A stretch of DNA of 64,000 nt from Phyllobacterium myrsinacearum (GTDB taxonomy: Bacteria; Pseudomonadota; Alphaproteobacteria; Rhizobiales; Rhizobiaceae): contig NZ_JACGXN010000001.1 in assembly GCF_014138285.1 (NCBI RefSeq), forward strand, positions 733,314 through 797,313, in the 5' to 3' direction. Shown here piece by piece: positions 1-8,988 of this stretch. Under the pieces are notes generated by a model, which was given only the letters and a program-made list of their open reading frames with translations, was not told where the DNA came from and did not search any database. How positions within the stretch are numbered: position 1 is the stretch's first letter; each line of letters begins with the position of its first letter. A program made the translations under genes and the position numbers.

Positions 1-1161
1 GTTACACTCGATGCCATCGGTGTCGGAATTATCATGCCTGTCCTGCCGGAACTGCTGACGACGCTGACACATTCGCATGATGTCGCCATGCATTACGGCG
101 TTCTCCTCGCGCTTTATGCGCTGATGCAGTTTCTTTGCGCCCCGCTGCTGGGTGCGCTGAGCGACCGTTTCGGCCGGCGACCGGTGATCCTTGTTTCCCT
201 CGCCGGGGCAACGCTGGATTATCTGGTCATGGCGTCAGCGTTGGTACTGCCCCTTCTGTATATCGGCCGCATCGTTTCAGGGATCACCGGCGCAACCATG
301 TCCGTAGCGAGCGCGGCGATCGCGGATATCACCCCGGAAAATGATCGGGCAAAGCGCTTTGGCATGATTGGCGCCTGTTTCGGCCTCGGCTTCATCGCGG
401 GGCCGCTGCTTGGGGGTATCGCGGGGAATTTCGGTATTCATACGCCGTTTCTGCTCGCCATGGCGCTCAACGGCGTCAACTTCCTGCTTGCGTTCTTCTT
501 CCTTCCCGAAACCAGCAGAGACGTGAAAACGCCGCTTTCACTGCAGAGCTTTAATCCCGTTGGTGGCTTCAGGTGGGTGACCGGCATCAGAGACCTTACA
601 CCGCTCATTGTCGTGTTCACCCTGATACAGCTCGTTGGACAGGTCCCCGCAGCCCTGTGGATACTCTATACACAGGACCGCTTTCTCTGGAGCGTATCGA
701 CCGTGGGGATTTCACTCGCGGCATTTGGCCTGTGCCACGCACTGGTGCAGGGACTGCTTACGGGCCCGGTCACGGAAAAGCTTGGCGAAAAACGCACGTT
801 GGTCCTCGGAATGAGTCTGGACGGCATCGGTTATTTGCTGATGGCCTTTGCCAGCCAAAGCTGGATGGTTCTGCCGATCCTGCTCTTTCTTTCCATGGGC
901 GGCATTGCTGCGCCTGCCCTCCAGTCGATCATCACCCGGCAGGTGGCTGAAACCAGAATCGGCGAAATTCAGGGTATCCTCGCCAGTGCCACAAGCCTGA
1001 CCGGCATCGTCGGGCCTGTCGCATTCACGGCCATCTATGCCGCCACCCGGACCGACTGGATCGGCTTTGTCTGGATTTCCGGCGCAGCCCTCTACATTCT
1101 CTGTATTCCGGTACTGCGGATCTTCGCCTGTCAAAGGGCAACCGATCCTTCAGGGGCTTGA
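1..1161 (+). CDS. MFS drug efflux transporter, TetA-like (5' end outside window)
   Basis: Inner-membrane proton-driven efflux pump of the major facilitator superfamily. The frame is open from base 1 ([19 protein letters not shown]), the usual first helix of TetA-type 12-TM pumps, so the true start lies upstream and the ATG at 34 is internal. The loop 2-3 MFS motif ([14 protein letters not shown]) is encoded at about 145-183, followed by regularly spaced hydrophobic helices to the C terminus. The LysR gene starts 32 bases after the stop and may be co-transcribed or regulate it. TetA-like describes the family; the substrate cannot be read from the sequence and resistance should not be inferred. 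Confidence 0.85.
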   Translation, partial: VTLDAIGVGIIMPVLPELLTTLTHSHDVAMHYGVLLALYALMQFLCAPLLGALSDRFGRRPVILVSLAGATLDYLVMASALVLPLLYIGRIVSGITGATMSVASAAIADITPENDRAKRFGMIGACFGLGFIAGPLLGGIAGNFGIHTPFLLAMALNGVNFLLAFFFLPETSRDVKTPLSLQSFNPVGGFRWVTGIRDLTPLIVVFTLIQLVGQVPAALWILYTQDRFLWSVSTVGISLAAFGLCHALVQGLLTGPVTEKLGEKRTLVLGMSLDGIGYLLMAFASQSWMVLPILLFLSMGGIAAPALQSIITRQVAETRIGEIQGILASATSLTGIVGPVAFTAIYAATRTDWIGFVWISGAALYILCIPVLRIFACQRATDPSGA

Positions 1162-1193
1162 CCTTATCTTCATCCGGCGGAAAGAGTGCGCCG

Positions 1194-2093
1194 ATGGATC
1201 ATCTGAATGATATGGAAATCTTTGCACGGGTTGTTTCGTCCGGAAGCATGTCGGCGGCCGGACGCGAACTCGGCGTGTCGCCGGCCGTCATTTCCAAGCG
1301 GCTGCGGCGGCTTGAAGAGCGGCTGGGCACACGCCTCTTACAGCGCACCACCCGGCAAATTGCCCTGACGGAAACCGGTCAGGGCTATTATGAACGGGTG
1401 CTGGCGATTCTTTCCGGTGTCGAAGAGGCGGATGCGTTTGTATCGCGCCGCTCGGAACAGGCGCAGGGCCTGCTGAAGGTTTCGGCGCCCACCACCTTCG
1501 GGCGGATGCATATTGCTCCGCATCTTGAGCCTTTCATGCGGGCAAACCCGGACCTTTCAATAAACCTGGTCCTGACCGATGAATTCGTCGACATCGTCGG
1601 TGAAGGCTATGACCTTGCCATTCGCATTGCCGAATTGTCGGACTCCAGTCTGGTGGCACGTAAACTCGCACCGGTACAGCGGTTTCTTGTCGCTTCGCCG
1701 CGCTATATCACCGAACATGGAACCCCGCGCGCCATTGCCGATCTCGACGGCCATATCTGCCTTGCCGCGCACAATGGCGATCCGTGGCGGCTGAACGGAC
1801 CGGACGGCGCAGTCAGCCTGCGCCCCACCGGACCGATTCTGACCAATTCAAGTGAGGTTGTGCGGGCGGCAGTGCTCGGCGGTCTTGGGATAGCGCTGCG
1901 TTCCACGTGGGATATCGGCCCTGAGCTTGCCACAGGCCATCTCGTACGCGTTCTCGAGGATTACGCTGCGTCGGATAATATCGCGATATACGCGATATAC
2001 CCTTCCCGGCAGTTTCTGCCAGCAAAGGTACGGGTGTTCATCGATTATCTTGCGGCGCTTTACGGTCCCATGGCACCGTGGGATCGGGTCTGA
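1194..2093 (+). CDS. LysR-family transcriptional regulator
   Basis: DNA-binding regulator of 299 aa. The N-terminal winged helix-turn-helix (about residues 1-60, with SAAGRELGVSPAVISKRLRRLE) is followed by a LysR substrate-binding domain from about residue 90. The frame is open upstream to a TTG at 1158 that overlaps the MFS gene, but the ATG at 1194 (MDHLNDMEIF) gives the typical start of this subfamily, so I chose it. The stop TGA directly abuts the stop of the convergent DUF3422 gene in the hexamer TGATCA. The target is unknown; the preceding pump is the obvious candidate. Confidence 0.88.
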   Translation: MDHLNDMEIFARVVSSGSMSAAGRELGVSPAVISKRLRRLEERLGTRLLQRTTRQIALTETGQGYYERVLAILSGVEEADAFVSRRSEQAQGLLKVSAPTTFGRMHIAPHLEPFMRANPDLSINLVLTDEFVDIVGEGYDLAIRIAELSDSSLVARKLAPVQRFLVASPRYITEHGTPRAIADLDGHICLAAHNGDPWRLNGPDGAVSLRPTGPILTNSSEVVRAAVLGGLGIALRSTWDIGPELATGHLVRVLEDYAASDNIAIYAIYPSRQFLPAKVRVFIDYLAALYGPMAPWDRV

Positions 2094-3401
2094 TCATTCG
2101 TCCTTGTGCGATTTGCGGATCGATTTCACCAGAAACCACATGGCCAGTATCGCTATGGGGACGAAAGCAGCGGTAACAACCGACGAATGCAGCTCCGGCA
2201 TGTAGGCTTCGGCACCCTTGGCAAGATAGTAGAACAGACCCACGACATAGTACGAGATCGCAGCGACCGATAAGCCTTCTACGGTGCGCTGCAGGCGCAG
2301 CTGCAACTGCGCTCGCCGGTTCATCGAGCTCAGGAGATCGCGGTTCTGGCGTTCCAGTTCCACATCGACCGACGTGCGCAGCAGGGTTGCCGCGCGCGAG
2401 AGTTTTTCCGAGAGATTTTCCTGCCGCTCACTGACCGAATGGCAGGTGCGCATGGCCGGGGCCATGCGGCGCTGGATGAATGCAGCCCACGTCTCGTATC
2501 CCGTCACCGGCTCTTCATGCAGCGCCGCCAGCCGTTCCAGCACAATGCCGTTATAGGCGCGGCTTGCACCAAACCGGTAAAGACTTGAAGCGGCGTCGGC
2601 TTCCAGTTCGGCTGCGAGCGACGTGAGTTCGTCCAGCAGTTTATGGTTGTCGGCGTCCGACGCGCGCATTTCTGTCGTCAGGCCTGCCAGGCGATCTTCG
2701 ATCCGGCGGATACGCGGCGACAGCGAATGGGCAAGCGGCAGTCCGAGCATCGCCAATGTGCGATAAGTTTCGATTTCGATGACACGCTGCGACAAAGCAC
2801 CGGCACGGGCCGGTGACAGACCATTGTCGAGGATGAGAATGCGCGTCATTCCATCGCCGTCCTGCCGGAAGTCCGTGACAATCGAGGCAAGCCCATTCTC
2901 GATATCGCTGTAGCAGAGACTTGTCGGATCGAACTCCTCAATCAGTGTCGCAGCGCTGGCGTCCTTGCGGATAATCTCCAGCCGCACGCCATCGATGACC
3001 GTGCCGGGTGGGTTGAACCCTTCCCCGAATGGATGCTGGGCGGTCTGCCCTGCCCGCGGCACCGGACCTTCCCACAGATAGGTCGAAAACTCCGTATGGC
3101 GCTCCCAGCGCAGCGTGCCATTGCCCCATGGCATGATGTGGTGGCGGGCGTCGCGCGCAGGCGGTGTTATGCCGATGCTGCGGCTGAGTTCGGCCAGAAC
3201 AGCATGATCAACCGTGGAGCCGCCTTCGGTCATGAAAGCGAGCTGGATAAGGAGACGCGGCGTATCCACGAGCGGATAGGGACGCGCGTGGACTTCGCCC
3301 AATGCCACCGAGCGTTCCATGTGTCCGGGAAAGCCCATCACACCCGGACTCGACGCAGCATTCGAAAATGCTGCTGCGGTTTTCAGTCTCTTCCCCTTCA
3401 T
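2094..3401 (-). CDS. DUF3422 family membrane protein
   Basis: Protein of 435 aa matching the DUF3422 family as I know it: an N-terminal block with EVHARPYPLVDTPRLL, a long helical middle, and two hydrophobic segments near the C terminus (around AAISYYVVGLFYYLAKG and TAAFVPIAILAMWFLV) ending in a basic cytoplasmic tail. It is probably anchored in the inner membrane by the C-terminal hairpin. No catalytic motif is evident and the function is unknown. It is transcribed alone, convergent with the LysR gene and divergent from the FCD regulator. Confidence 0.8.
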   Translation of the reverse strand: MKGKRLKTAAAFSNAASSPGVMGFPGHMERSVALGEVHARPYPLVDTPRLLIQLAFMTEGGSTVDHAVLAELSRSIGITPPARDARHHIMPWGNGTLRWERHTEFSTYLWEGPVPRAGQTAQHPFGEGFNPPGTVIDGVRLEIIRKDASAATLIEEFDPTSLCYSDIENGLASIVTDFRQDGDGMTRILILDNGLSPARAGALSQRVIEIETYRTLAMLGLPLAHSLSPRIRRIEDRLAGLTTEMRASDADNHKLLDELTSLAAELEADAASSLYRFGASRAYNGIVLERLAALHEEPVTGYETWAAFIQRRMAPAMRTCHSVSERQENLSEKLSRAATLLRTSVDVELERQNRDLLSSMNRRAQLQLRLQRTVEGLSVAAISYYVVGLFYYLAKGAEAYMPELHSSVVTAAFVPIAILAMWFLVKSIRKSHKDE

Positions 3402-3420
3402 GTCGGCCCCTTGGTAGACT

Positions 3421-3438
3421 GTTCACAAGATGGTGAAC
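3421..3438. promoter_or_regulatory. Perfect 6-bp inverted repeat upstream of DUF3422 gene
   Basis: GTTCAC and GTGAAC flank a 6-base spacer (AAGATG), 20 bases upstream of the DUF3422 start codon and in the interval shared with the divergent FCD-type regulator. It could be an operator half-site pair. The arms are short, so chance is possible. Confidence 0.3.
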
Positions 3439-3590
3439 GTAACGGCCTGTCCTTTCAATGCTCCTTTACGCCGGAAGACTGCGGCTATGCGACGCTTACC
3501 GGCCGGAGTCGAAGTGGATCAAAGAATTGACCAGTTTCATGATTTGCCGGTACGTTGGACTACAGATCACTCTTGCGGACGATTTTCATC

Positions 3591-4373
3591 ATGAGCAGCC
3601 CGATCTTTGCCCGCATCCAGTCCCCGCGCACGGCGGATGATATCGTCAGCCAGATGGAAACACTGATCCTTGAAGGCGTCCTGCGCGTGGGTGACCGCCT
3701 GCCCGGTGAGCGGGAGCTTGCGGTTCAGTTCGATGTCTCGCGCCCGGTCCTGCGCATCGCCTTGAAGACACTGGAAGCCAAGGGACTGCTCGTTGCCCGC
3801 CATGGTGGGGGAACCTTCGTTGCCGATGTCATCGGCGAAGTCTTTTCCAAACCGGTGATGGACCTCATCTCCAGCCACAAAAAGGCCGCCGCCGATTACC
3901 TTGAATACCGCCGGGAAATCGAAAGCATTGCGGCGGAATACGCGGCCCGCCGGGCCACCGAAGACGACCGGCTGTTGCTCTCCCGGATCGTCGAAGCCAT
4001 GCAACTGGCCTATGAAACGGACGATTTCAAAAAGGAAGCTGACCTCGATGTCGAGCTGCACAGCACTATCGGTGAATGCGCACACAACATCATTCTGCTG
4101 CACACGCTGCGATCCTGCTACCGGCTTCTGGCTGACGATGTGTTCTACAATCGCACCGTGATCTACGGCTTTCCCGGTGCACGGGAAAAACTGCTGCAAC
4201 AGCACAAGGCCATCGCCGATGCCATCATGGACGCGAACCCGGATGCGGCGCGGGCCGCCGTTCGCCGACATATCGACTTCATCGAAGAGGCGCAAAAGGA
4301 GGCGGAACGCAGCAGTGCCTGGCAGGCGACGTCGCGCATGCGTCGCAGCCAAAGAGAGCTAGACCGTCCATGA
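3591..4373 (+). CDS. GntR-family regulator with FCD ligand domain
   Basis: Transcriptional regulator of 260 aa in the FadR/PdhR branch. The winged helix is at about residues 12-80 (RLPGERELAVQFDVSRPVLR, then GLLVARHGGGTFV). The C-terminal all-helical FCD domain keeps putative metal ligands, an Asp and His in DVELHSTI and histidines in QQHKAIADAI and VRRHIDFI, so it probably senses a small organic acid. The frame is open to a TTG at 3555; the ATG at 3591 (MSSPIFARI) fits the family better. Its TGA overlaps the ATG of the phosphoesterase gene (ATGA), implying translational coupling. Confidence 0.87.
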   Translation: MSSPIFARIQSPRTADDIVSQMETLILEGVLRVGDRLPGERELAVQFDVSRPVLRIALKTLEAKGLLVARHGGGTFVADVIGEVFSKPVMDLISSHKKAAADYLEYRREIESIAAEYAARRATEDDRLLLSRIVEAMQLAYETDDFKKEADLDVELHSTIGECAHNIILLHTLRSCYRLLADDVFYNRTVIYGFPGAREKLLQQHKAIADAIMDANPDAARAAVRRHIDFIEEAQKEAERSSAWQATSRMRRSQRELDRP

Positions 4374-5107
4374 AAACCGTCGACTTCAAGCATGCCCGCG
4401 GCCCCGATAGAATGCGCGTCTATGCCATAGGCGACGTGCATGGCCGTCTTGATCTCCTGCAGGAAATGCACCGGCGTATTCTGGTCGAGAACGAGAAATC
4501 GCCACCTTTCGACTGGGCGGTCGTGCACCTCGGCGACTATGTGGATCGCGGGCCTGATTCGAAAGGCGTTCTCGATTATCTGATCAATGCCCAGAAGAAG
4601 ACGCACCGAATGCTGACGCTGGCGGGCAATCACGATGTCGGGTTCCTGGACTATCTCGACAAAGGCGACACACACGGAATTTTTGCACGCCACGGCGGCA
4701 AACAGACCGCGCGCTCCTATGGCGTGACCATCGATTTCGACGACGCCGGGTCGGCGGCTGCCGGACGTTCCGCCCTGCTGCGCGCGATCCCCTCCGCGCA
4801 TGTGGATTTTCTGCGCGGATTGCGCCGTTCAACCGTGATGGGTGATTTTTTCTTCTGTCACGCGGGCATCAGGCCCGGTGTTGATCTCGACCGACAAAAT
4901 CCTGAAGATCTTATTTGGATTCGCTGGGAGTTCCTGGATGACCCGCGTCTGCATGCCAAGGTCATCGTGCACGGCCATACGCCGGCCAGCGATGTGGAAG
5001 TGCGGCAAAACCGGGTCAATCTTGATACCGGCGCCTATGCCAGCGGCCGCCTCAGCGCCATTATGATCGACGCTGAAGGCAAGTCTTTTCTGGAAGCGGT
5101 TGCCTAG
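4370..5107 (+). CDS. Metallophosphoesterase, serine/threonine phosphatase-like
   Basis: Probable cytoplasmic phosphoesterase of 245 aa with the complete PPP-family signature: GDVHG (about 18-22), GDYVDRG (about 55-61), GNHD (about 86-89), a metal-binding His in FFCHAG and VHGHTP near the C terminus. This set binds two metal ions and is shared by PrpA/PrpE-type protein phosphatases and ApaH-type diadenosine tetraphosphatases; the size is near that of bacterial PPP phosphatases. It overlaps the FCD regulator by four bases, so the two are produced together. The substrate is not determinable here. Confidence 0.85.
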   Translation: MKTVDFKHARGPDRMRVYAIGDVHGRLDLLQEMHRRILVENEKSPPFDWAVVHLGDYVDRGPDSKGVLDYLINAQKKTHRMLTLAGNHDVGFLDYLDKGDTHGIFARHGGKQTARSYGVTIDFDDAGSAAAGRSALLRAIPSAHVDFLRGLRRSTVMGDFFFCHAGIRPGVDLDRQNPEDLIWIRWEFLDDPRLHAKVIVHGHTPASDVEVRQNRVNLDTGAYASGRLSAIMIDAEGKSFLEAVA

Positions 5108-5115
5108 ACGAAGTA

Positions 5116-5256
5116 TTAACGCGAGGCGGAGCTGATCCCGTAGCCATCGCTCGATACAGTACGGCCACCGGCATCAACGGATACCAGTTCGGCGCCCATG
5201 AAAAGGATAGATGCAAGCATCATGGCGGTCAAAAGGGCGGCACTCTTCATAGTCAT
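5116..5256 (-). CDS. Small predicted membrane or exported peptide (46 aa)
   Basis: A short reading frame encodes MTMKSAALLTAMMLASILFM followed by a polar, Ser/Gly-rich tail (VSVDAGGRTVSSDGYG) and a TAA stop. The N terminus has a basic residue and a hydrophobic stretch like a signal peptide or single-pass anchor. A second ATG at 5250 is an alternative start. It lies alone in a 357-base interval between the phosphoesterase and amidotransferase genes. I do not recognise a family, so translation is plausible but unproven. Confidence 0.45.
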   Translation of the reverse strand: MTMKSAALLTAMMLASILFMGAELVSVDAGGRTVSSDGYGISSASR

Positions 5257-5464
5257 TCGGGCGTTTCCATCAGTCTCTTCGGCCTGGCTTCATGCCAGCT
5301 AACCGGCCCGGCAACTACAGCTCACAATCCTTTCCAGCAAGTGAATCAAAGCCACGCTCCACATGAATACAGACAGGTCAATTTGATTCAAATTTTGCCT
5401 GTTGCAGAGTTGCAACGGAATCGGCCAAGCACACCGGCGGACACAACAATTCGCTCAAACTGAG

Positions 5465-6163
5465 CTAGATCAGCGCCACCCACGCACGCGCCAAAGCGAT
5501 ACCTGCTGCATCGGCGGCGACAGCACTTTCCGCGACCCGTGCCGGATAGTTCGCAAGCCAGTCAGGATTGTCCCGCCTGATCTCGTCTTCGAAAACATGC
5601 CGCCATTCCTCTACCAGTGCGGTGTCTGCCTCGAAGTGGAACTGGATGCCGTAAACCGCGCGTCCGATGCGGAATGCCTGATTGCGTGTCATCGCGCTCG
5701 AGGCGAGGTGAACGGCGCCTTCCGGCAGGGAAAATGTATCCCTGTGCCAGTGGAAAATCGGAAAATTTTGCGGAACGGACGACAGGACGGGGTCCGCCGC
5801 TGCTTCGGCTGTCACCGAGATGACATGCCAGCCGAACTCCTGCGGACGATCCAGAATATTTTCAGCGCCATACCCCCGGGCAACGAGCTGGCTGCCAAGA
5901 CAGATACCGAGCACGGCTTTGTCAGCATCGCCAAAACGCCGGATCAGGCGTGCCAGTAAGGGAAGATAGGGAAACTGCTCGTCGGCAAGAGCGTTCTGAT
6001 CGCCGCCAAGCGATATCAGCGCGTCGTAACCGGCGTCATCGGCAGGCAGTGGTTCGCCAACATGAGCCTGCACAAGATCAATTTGCGCGCCGGCTTCCGC
6101 CAAGGCCTGGCCAACCAACCCCAGTCCGGTATTCTGATAATTCTGTACGACGAGAACCCGCAT
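5465..6163 (-). CDS. Class I glutamine amidotransferase domain protein
   Basis: Stand-alone GATase1 protein of 232 aa. The catalytic triad is visible: nucleophile Cys88 in GICLGSQL, and His176 and Glu178 in YGIQFHFE. It resembles GuaA-like amidotransferase paralogues annotated as GMP synthase-like or gamma-glutamyl hydrolase-like proteins of unknown substrate. The frame extends upstream to 6325 without family similarity; the ATG at 6163 (MRVLVVQNYQ) begins the first beta strand of the fold and was chosen. It is divergent from the unknown gene at 6215. Confidence 0.85.
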   Translation of the reverse strand: MRVLVVQNYQNTGLGLVGQALAEAGAQIDLVQAHVGEPLPADDAGYDALISLGGDQNALADEQFPYLPLLARLIRRFGDADKAVLGICLGSQLVARGYGAENILDRPQEFGWHVISVTAEAAADPVLSSVPQNFPIFHWHRDTFSLPEGAVHLASSAMTRNQAFRIGRAVYGIQFHFEADTALVEEWRHVFEDEIRRDNPDWLANYPARVAESAVAADAAGIALARAWVALI

Positions 6164-6214
6164 TCTGCCTGCCCGATGATCGCGTTGACGCTCATCTTGC
6201 GATAGCATGGACCC

Positions 6215-6847
6215 ATGACAGCCGGAAGCCACCAAATGCCCCTGCAAAATCGTGTCACACCCTTCGGCGAGATTGTCGCCGTTCCCCAGCGAGGAACCTT
6301 CATGGGCAATCGCGGCATTATCCACGATCCCTTAACGCGGACCTTGTTCAAACGGCGCTGGACGACCAGAGCGTGGATCATCTGCGTCTGCAAGTTCAGA
6401 AATGTCAGGCGTGATGTGATGGCCCGGCAAAGTTGGACCGAGTTGTTCTTCTCCGATGAAGCGACGGCACTGAGCGCGGGGCATCGGCCCTGCTTCTATT
6501 GCCAGAGAGAACGGGCAAAGGCTTTTCAGGCGGCGTGGGCAGACGGCAATGGTGTAGCCAGACAATCGGCGCCGGAAATGGATCGTGTACTGCACGCGGA
6601 ACGCCTCGACGCAAAGGGCGGCAAGAAACGTCACCCGCTCCCGTCACCTATCGGGGACCTGCCGGATGGGAGCATGATTACCTCAGGTGATGACGCCTAT
6701 CTCGTTCGCAACGGACGGAGCTATCTCTGGTCGTGGGATGGCTATACGGCCTGCGCGCCGCCCGCGCGGGATGTCATGCTTCTGACGCCGCCTTCTACAG
6801 TCCGGGCATTGCTGGCAGGATACAAACCCATCATTCCGGTTATTTAG
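6215..6847 (+). CDS. Conserved hypothetical protein with HxxCxxC motif
   Basis: Soluble protein of 210 aa resembling uncharacterised rhizobial proteins, but I know no named family or function. The N terminus reads MPLQNRVTPFGEI, followed by FMGNRG. A possible metal site is formed by His90, Cys93 and Cys96 (AGHRPCFYCQRER) and His127 (DRVLHAERL). The second half contains GDLPDGSMI and a Trp/Tyr-rich strand (YLWSWDGY). No membrane segment or signal peptide is apparent. It is divergent from the amidotransferase gene. Confidence 0.75.
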   Translation: MTAGSHQMPLQNRVTPFGEIVAVPQRGTFMGNRGIIHDPLTRTLFKRRWTTRAWIICVCKFRNVRRDVMARQSWTELFFSDEATALSAGHRPCFYCQRERAKAFQAAWADGNGVARQSAPEMDRVLHAERLDAKGGKKRHPLPSPIGDLPDGSMITSGDDAYLVRNGRSYLWSWDGYTACAPPARDVMLLTPPSTVRALLAGYKPIIPVI

Positions 6848-6862
6848 AATTTATGCGTTATA

Positions 6863-7390
6863 TCAATTGAAAATGCATTCCATATGAATATCCTCCGGCT
6901 CCATGGCAAACAGCTCCGGATCGGGAGTGGCCATCACCACACAACCAAGATACCGATAGAAATTCACTGTATGCTCTGAAGGCGTGGCAGAGACATACAA
7001 GCCCTTTGCGCCGAGCGCCTTCGCAGCTTCCTTGGAACGCTCGAACAACTTTACGCCCAGACGCTGGCCCCGATAGCCATGGCTGACGTGGAGAAAACTC
7101 AGTTGCAGCAGATTATGCGCGGGGCCGCGCCAAATACTGTCGACAATCCCAGCACCAGCAAGTTTTTCGCCATCAAAGGCACCAAAAAACTTGCCGCCGC
7201 GATCGAAGCTTTGTTGGAGCAAAGGCGTATATTTGTCCGCCTCGCCCTCTTCCCACCCCTGTGCGTCACAAAACTCGGGATGGAGAACCAGTTCTCCATC
7301 TCTGAGCGTATAGATGTTCTCGATGATTTCGCTACGATCAATGGTCCAGATCTGCTCGATCTGATCGCGTGTAAGGGGGCGCATTTCCAT
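6863..7390 (-). CDS. GNAT-family N-acetyltransferase
   Basis: Acetyl-CoA-dependent acyltransferase of 175 aa. Acetyl-CoA-binding motif A is seen as HVSHGYRGQRLGVKLF around residues 103-118, followed by the motif B helix (VNFYRYLGCVV). The substrate is unknown. Two in-frame ATGs (7390 and 7384) are possible starts. The gene ends 15 bases from the convergent hypothetical gene and lies downstream of the EamA transporter gene on the same strand. Confidence 0.82.
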   Translation of the reverse strand: MEMRPLTRDQIEQIWTIDRSEIIENIYTLRDGELVLHPEFCDAQGWEEGEADKYTPLLQQSFDRGGKFFGAFDGEKLAGAGIVDSIWRGPAHNLLQLSFLHVSHGYRGQRLGVKLFERSKEAAKALGAKGLYVSATPSEHTVNFYRYLGCVVMATPDPELFAMEPEDIHMECIFN

Positions 7391-7470
7391 GGTTATGCTC
7401 TGTCTGCATCAAAAGATCATATGTTCTTTTAACAACTATAGAACAAAGCAAAAACTTGCAAGTTCCGGCT

Positions 7471-8370
7471 TTATGCCTTGACGCTTTCCGGCACCGATCT
7501 GCCCAGTTTCCATCCAAGACTTGTGCCCGCAGCAGCGATGAGAATGGCGGCTGAGCCCAGAAACTGAATCGGTTGCAACTGATGCCCGAAGGCGAAATAA
7601 TCAACCAGAATGGCGGCTATCGGATAGATGAAAGACAGCGATCCCGTGAGATGGGTCGGCAACTTCTGAATGGCGCTATAGAGCAGAATATACATCAGTC
7701 CCGTATGAATGATGCCGATCGTCACGATACTGGTCCACTGTCCAACGCCATTGGGCATGACACTGAAATCGGCCAGCGGCGCCATCAGCACGATACCCAC
7801 GCAAACCTGTATCAGTGCAATCAGATGCGGCGGTGTGCCCTTCAGCCGCTTCGCCACGATGGATGCAATCGCATAAAGAAAGGCTGCCCCAAGCGACAGA
7901 CCAATACCGGCCATGTAATTCGTACCCGTATAACCGCCACCCGGTTTGGCCTGAACGATCAGCAGCATCCCGGCAAATGCAACAGCCAACCAGAACAGCT
8001 TTGCGAATGTCAGCTTCTCCTTGAAGATCAGGGCGCCCAACGCCACGAGCATAAACGGCTGCACATTGTAGACCGTGGTCGCAATGGCAATGGAAGCACG
8101 GGAATAGGCGGCAAAAAGCAGGACCCAGTTGAAGACAATGGCAACGCCGCCAAGAACGGCAAGGCCGAACAGCTTCAAAGAAATAACGTTCGGACGCAGC
8201 AGGCCGAGTGCGGCGCAGATCCCAAGCAAGGTCAGTGCACCGAAGGCACAGCGCCAGAACACAACCGACAGGACCGGCTGGCCCGACATGAGCACAAACC
8301 AGCCGATCGTGCCTGAAATCATCATCGCAGCGGTCATTTCCACGCTGCCTCTTACACTATCGCGATCCAT
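7471..8370 (-). CDS. EamA/DMT-family transporter
   Basis: Inner-membrane transporter of 299 aa with ten predicted hydrophobic helices in two EamA-like halves (about 15-140 and 155-290). The second half carries a typical helix and proline pattern (GSLSFIYPIAAILVDYF). The family exports amino acids or other metabolites. The frame is open to 8421, but the ATG at 8370 (MDRDSVRGSVEM) leads directly into the first helix. It is divergent from the Lrp-family gene at 8505, a common arrangement for an exporter and its amino-acid-responsive regulator. Confidence 0.85.
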   Translation of the reverse strand: MDRDSVRGSVEMTAAMMISGTIGWFVLMSGQPVLSVVFWRCAFGALTLLGICAALGLLRPNVISLKLFGLAVLGGVAIVFNWVLLFAAYSRASIAIATTVYNVQPFMLVALGALIFKEKLTFAKLFWLAVAFAGMLLIVQAKPGGGYTGTNYMAGIGLSLGAAFLYAIASIVAKRLKGTPPHLIALIQVCVGIVLMAPLADFSVMPNGVGQWTSIVTIGIIHTGLMYILLYSAIQKLPTHLTGSLSFIYPIAAILVDYFAFGHQLQPIQFLGSAAILIAAAGTSLGWKLGRSVPESVKA

Positions 8371-8504
8371 TATGCCCTGCCCTGTTGTATCGTGCCGCAA
8401 GACTATTCGGAGTAACGGCAATTTGATATATATGGAAAAAGGCGTAAGGTTTGATTGACCTGTTTAATGCAGGCAGTATCATCGATATGCCTTACGAGGT
8501 GAAC

Positions 8505-8942
8505 ATGCTCGACGAAATGGACAAGACGATTCTCGGCATTCTTATCGAAGACGCGCGAATCTCGCTGAAGGAATTGAGCCAGAAGGTCGGACTCTCATCC
8601 CCCAGCGTTTCCGAGCGGCTGCGGCGGCTCGAAGAAAAGAAAGTCATCCGCTCGTTCACCGTCGATATCGACCCGTCGGCACTCGGCTATAATCTGACAG
8701 CCATCGTTCGGGTCAGGCCCCTGCCTGGTATGCTGCACATTGTCGAGCGGCTGATACAGGAGACGCCTGAAATCACCGAATGCGACAAGGTGACCGGCGA
8801 CGACTGTTTTATCGGCAAGATCCATTTCCGCACCATGGAACAGTTGGATACGCTGCTCGACCGGCTGGCGGAAAAGGCTGAAACCAACACGTCTATCGTC
8901 AAGACATCACCGGTGAAACGGCGCCTGCCGCCACTCGGCTGA
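8505..8942 (+). CDS. Lrp/AsnC-family transcriptional regulator
   Basis: Regulator of 145 aa with an N-terminal helix-turn-helix ([20 protein letters not shown]) and a C-terminal RAM/AsnC effector-binding domain (about 65-140, with [17 protein letters not shown]). Upstream TTG 8451 and ATG 8487 are in frame, but GAGG at 8496-8499 lies five bases before the ATG at 8505, and [13 protein letters not shown] matches the usual family start. It is divergent from the EamA transporter and probably controls it in response to an amino acid. Confidence 0.88.
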   Translation: MLDEMDKTILGILIEDARISLKELSQKVGLSSPSVSERLRRLEEKKVIRSFTVDIDPSALGYNLTAIVRVRPLPGMLHIVERLIQETPEITECDKVTGDDCFIGKIHFRTMEQLDTLLDRLAEKAETNTSIVKTSPVKRRLPPLG

Positions 8943-8988
8943 CAGGCCCTGCTTGACCATCCGGTCCTCTCTCTGGCATCCATCTTTC

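Noticed and set aside
3567-4352. Long open frame antisense to the GntR/FCD regulator
   Set aside because: It mirrors a well-conserved gene on the plus strand, has no recognisable motif and no ribosome-binding site; high GC gives long antisense frames.
7573-8316. Open frame antisense to the EamA transporter
   Set aside because: The Gln/His/Arg-rich composition is what the opposite strand of a membrane protein gene produces; no family likeness.
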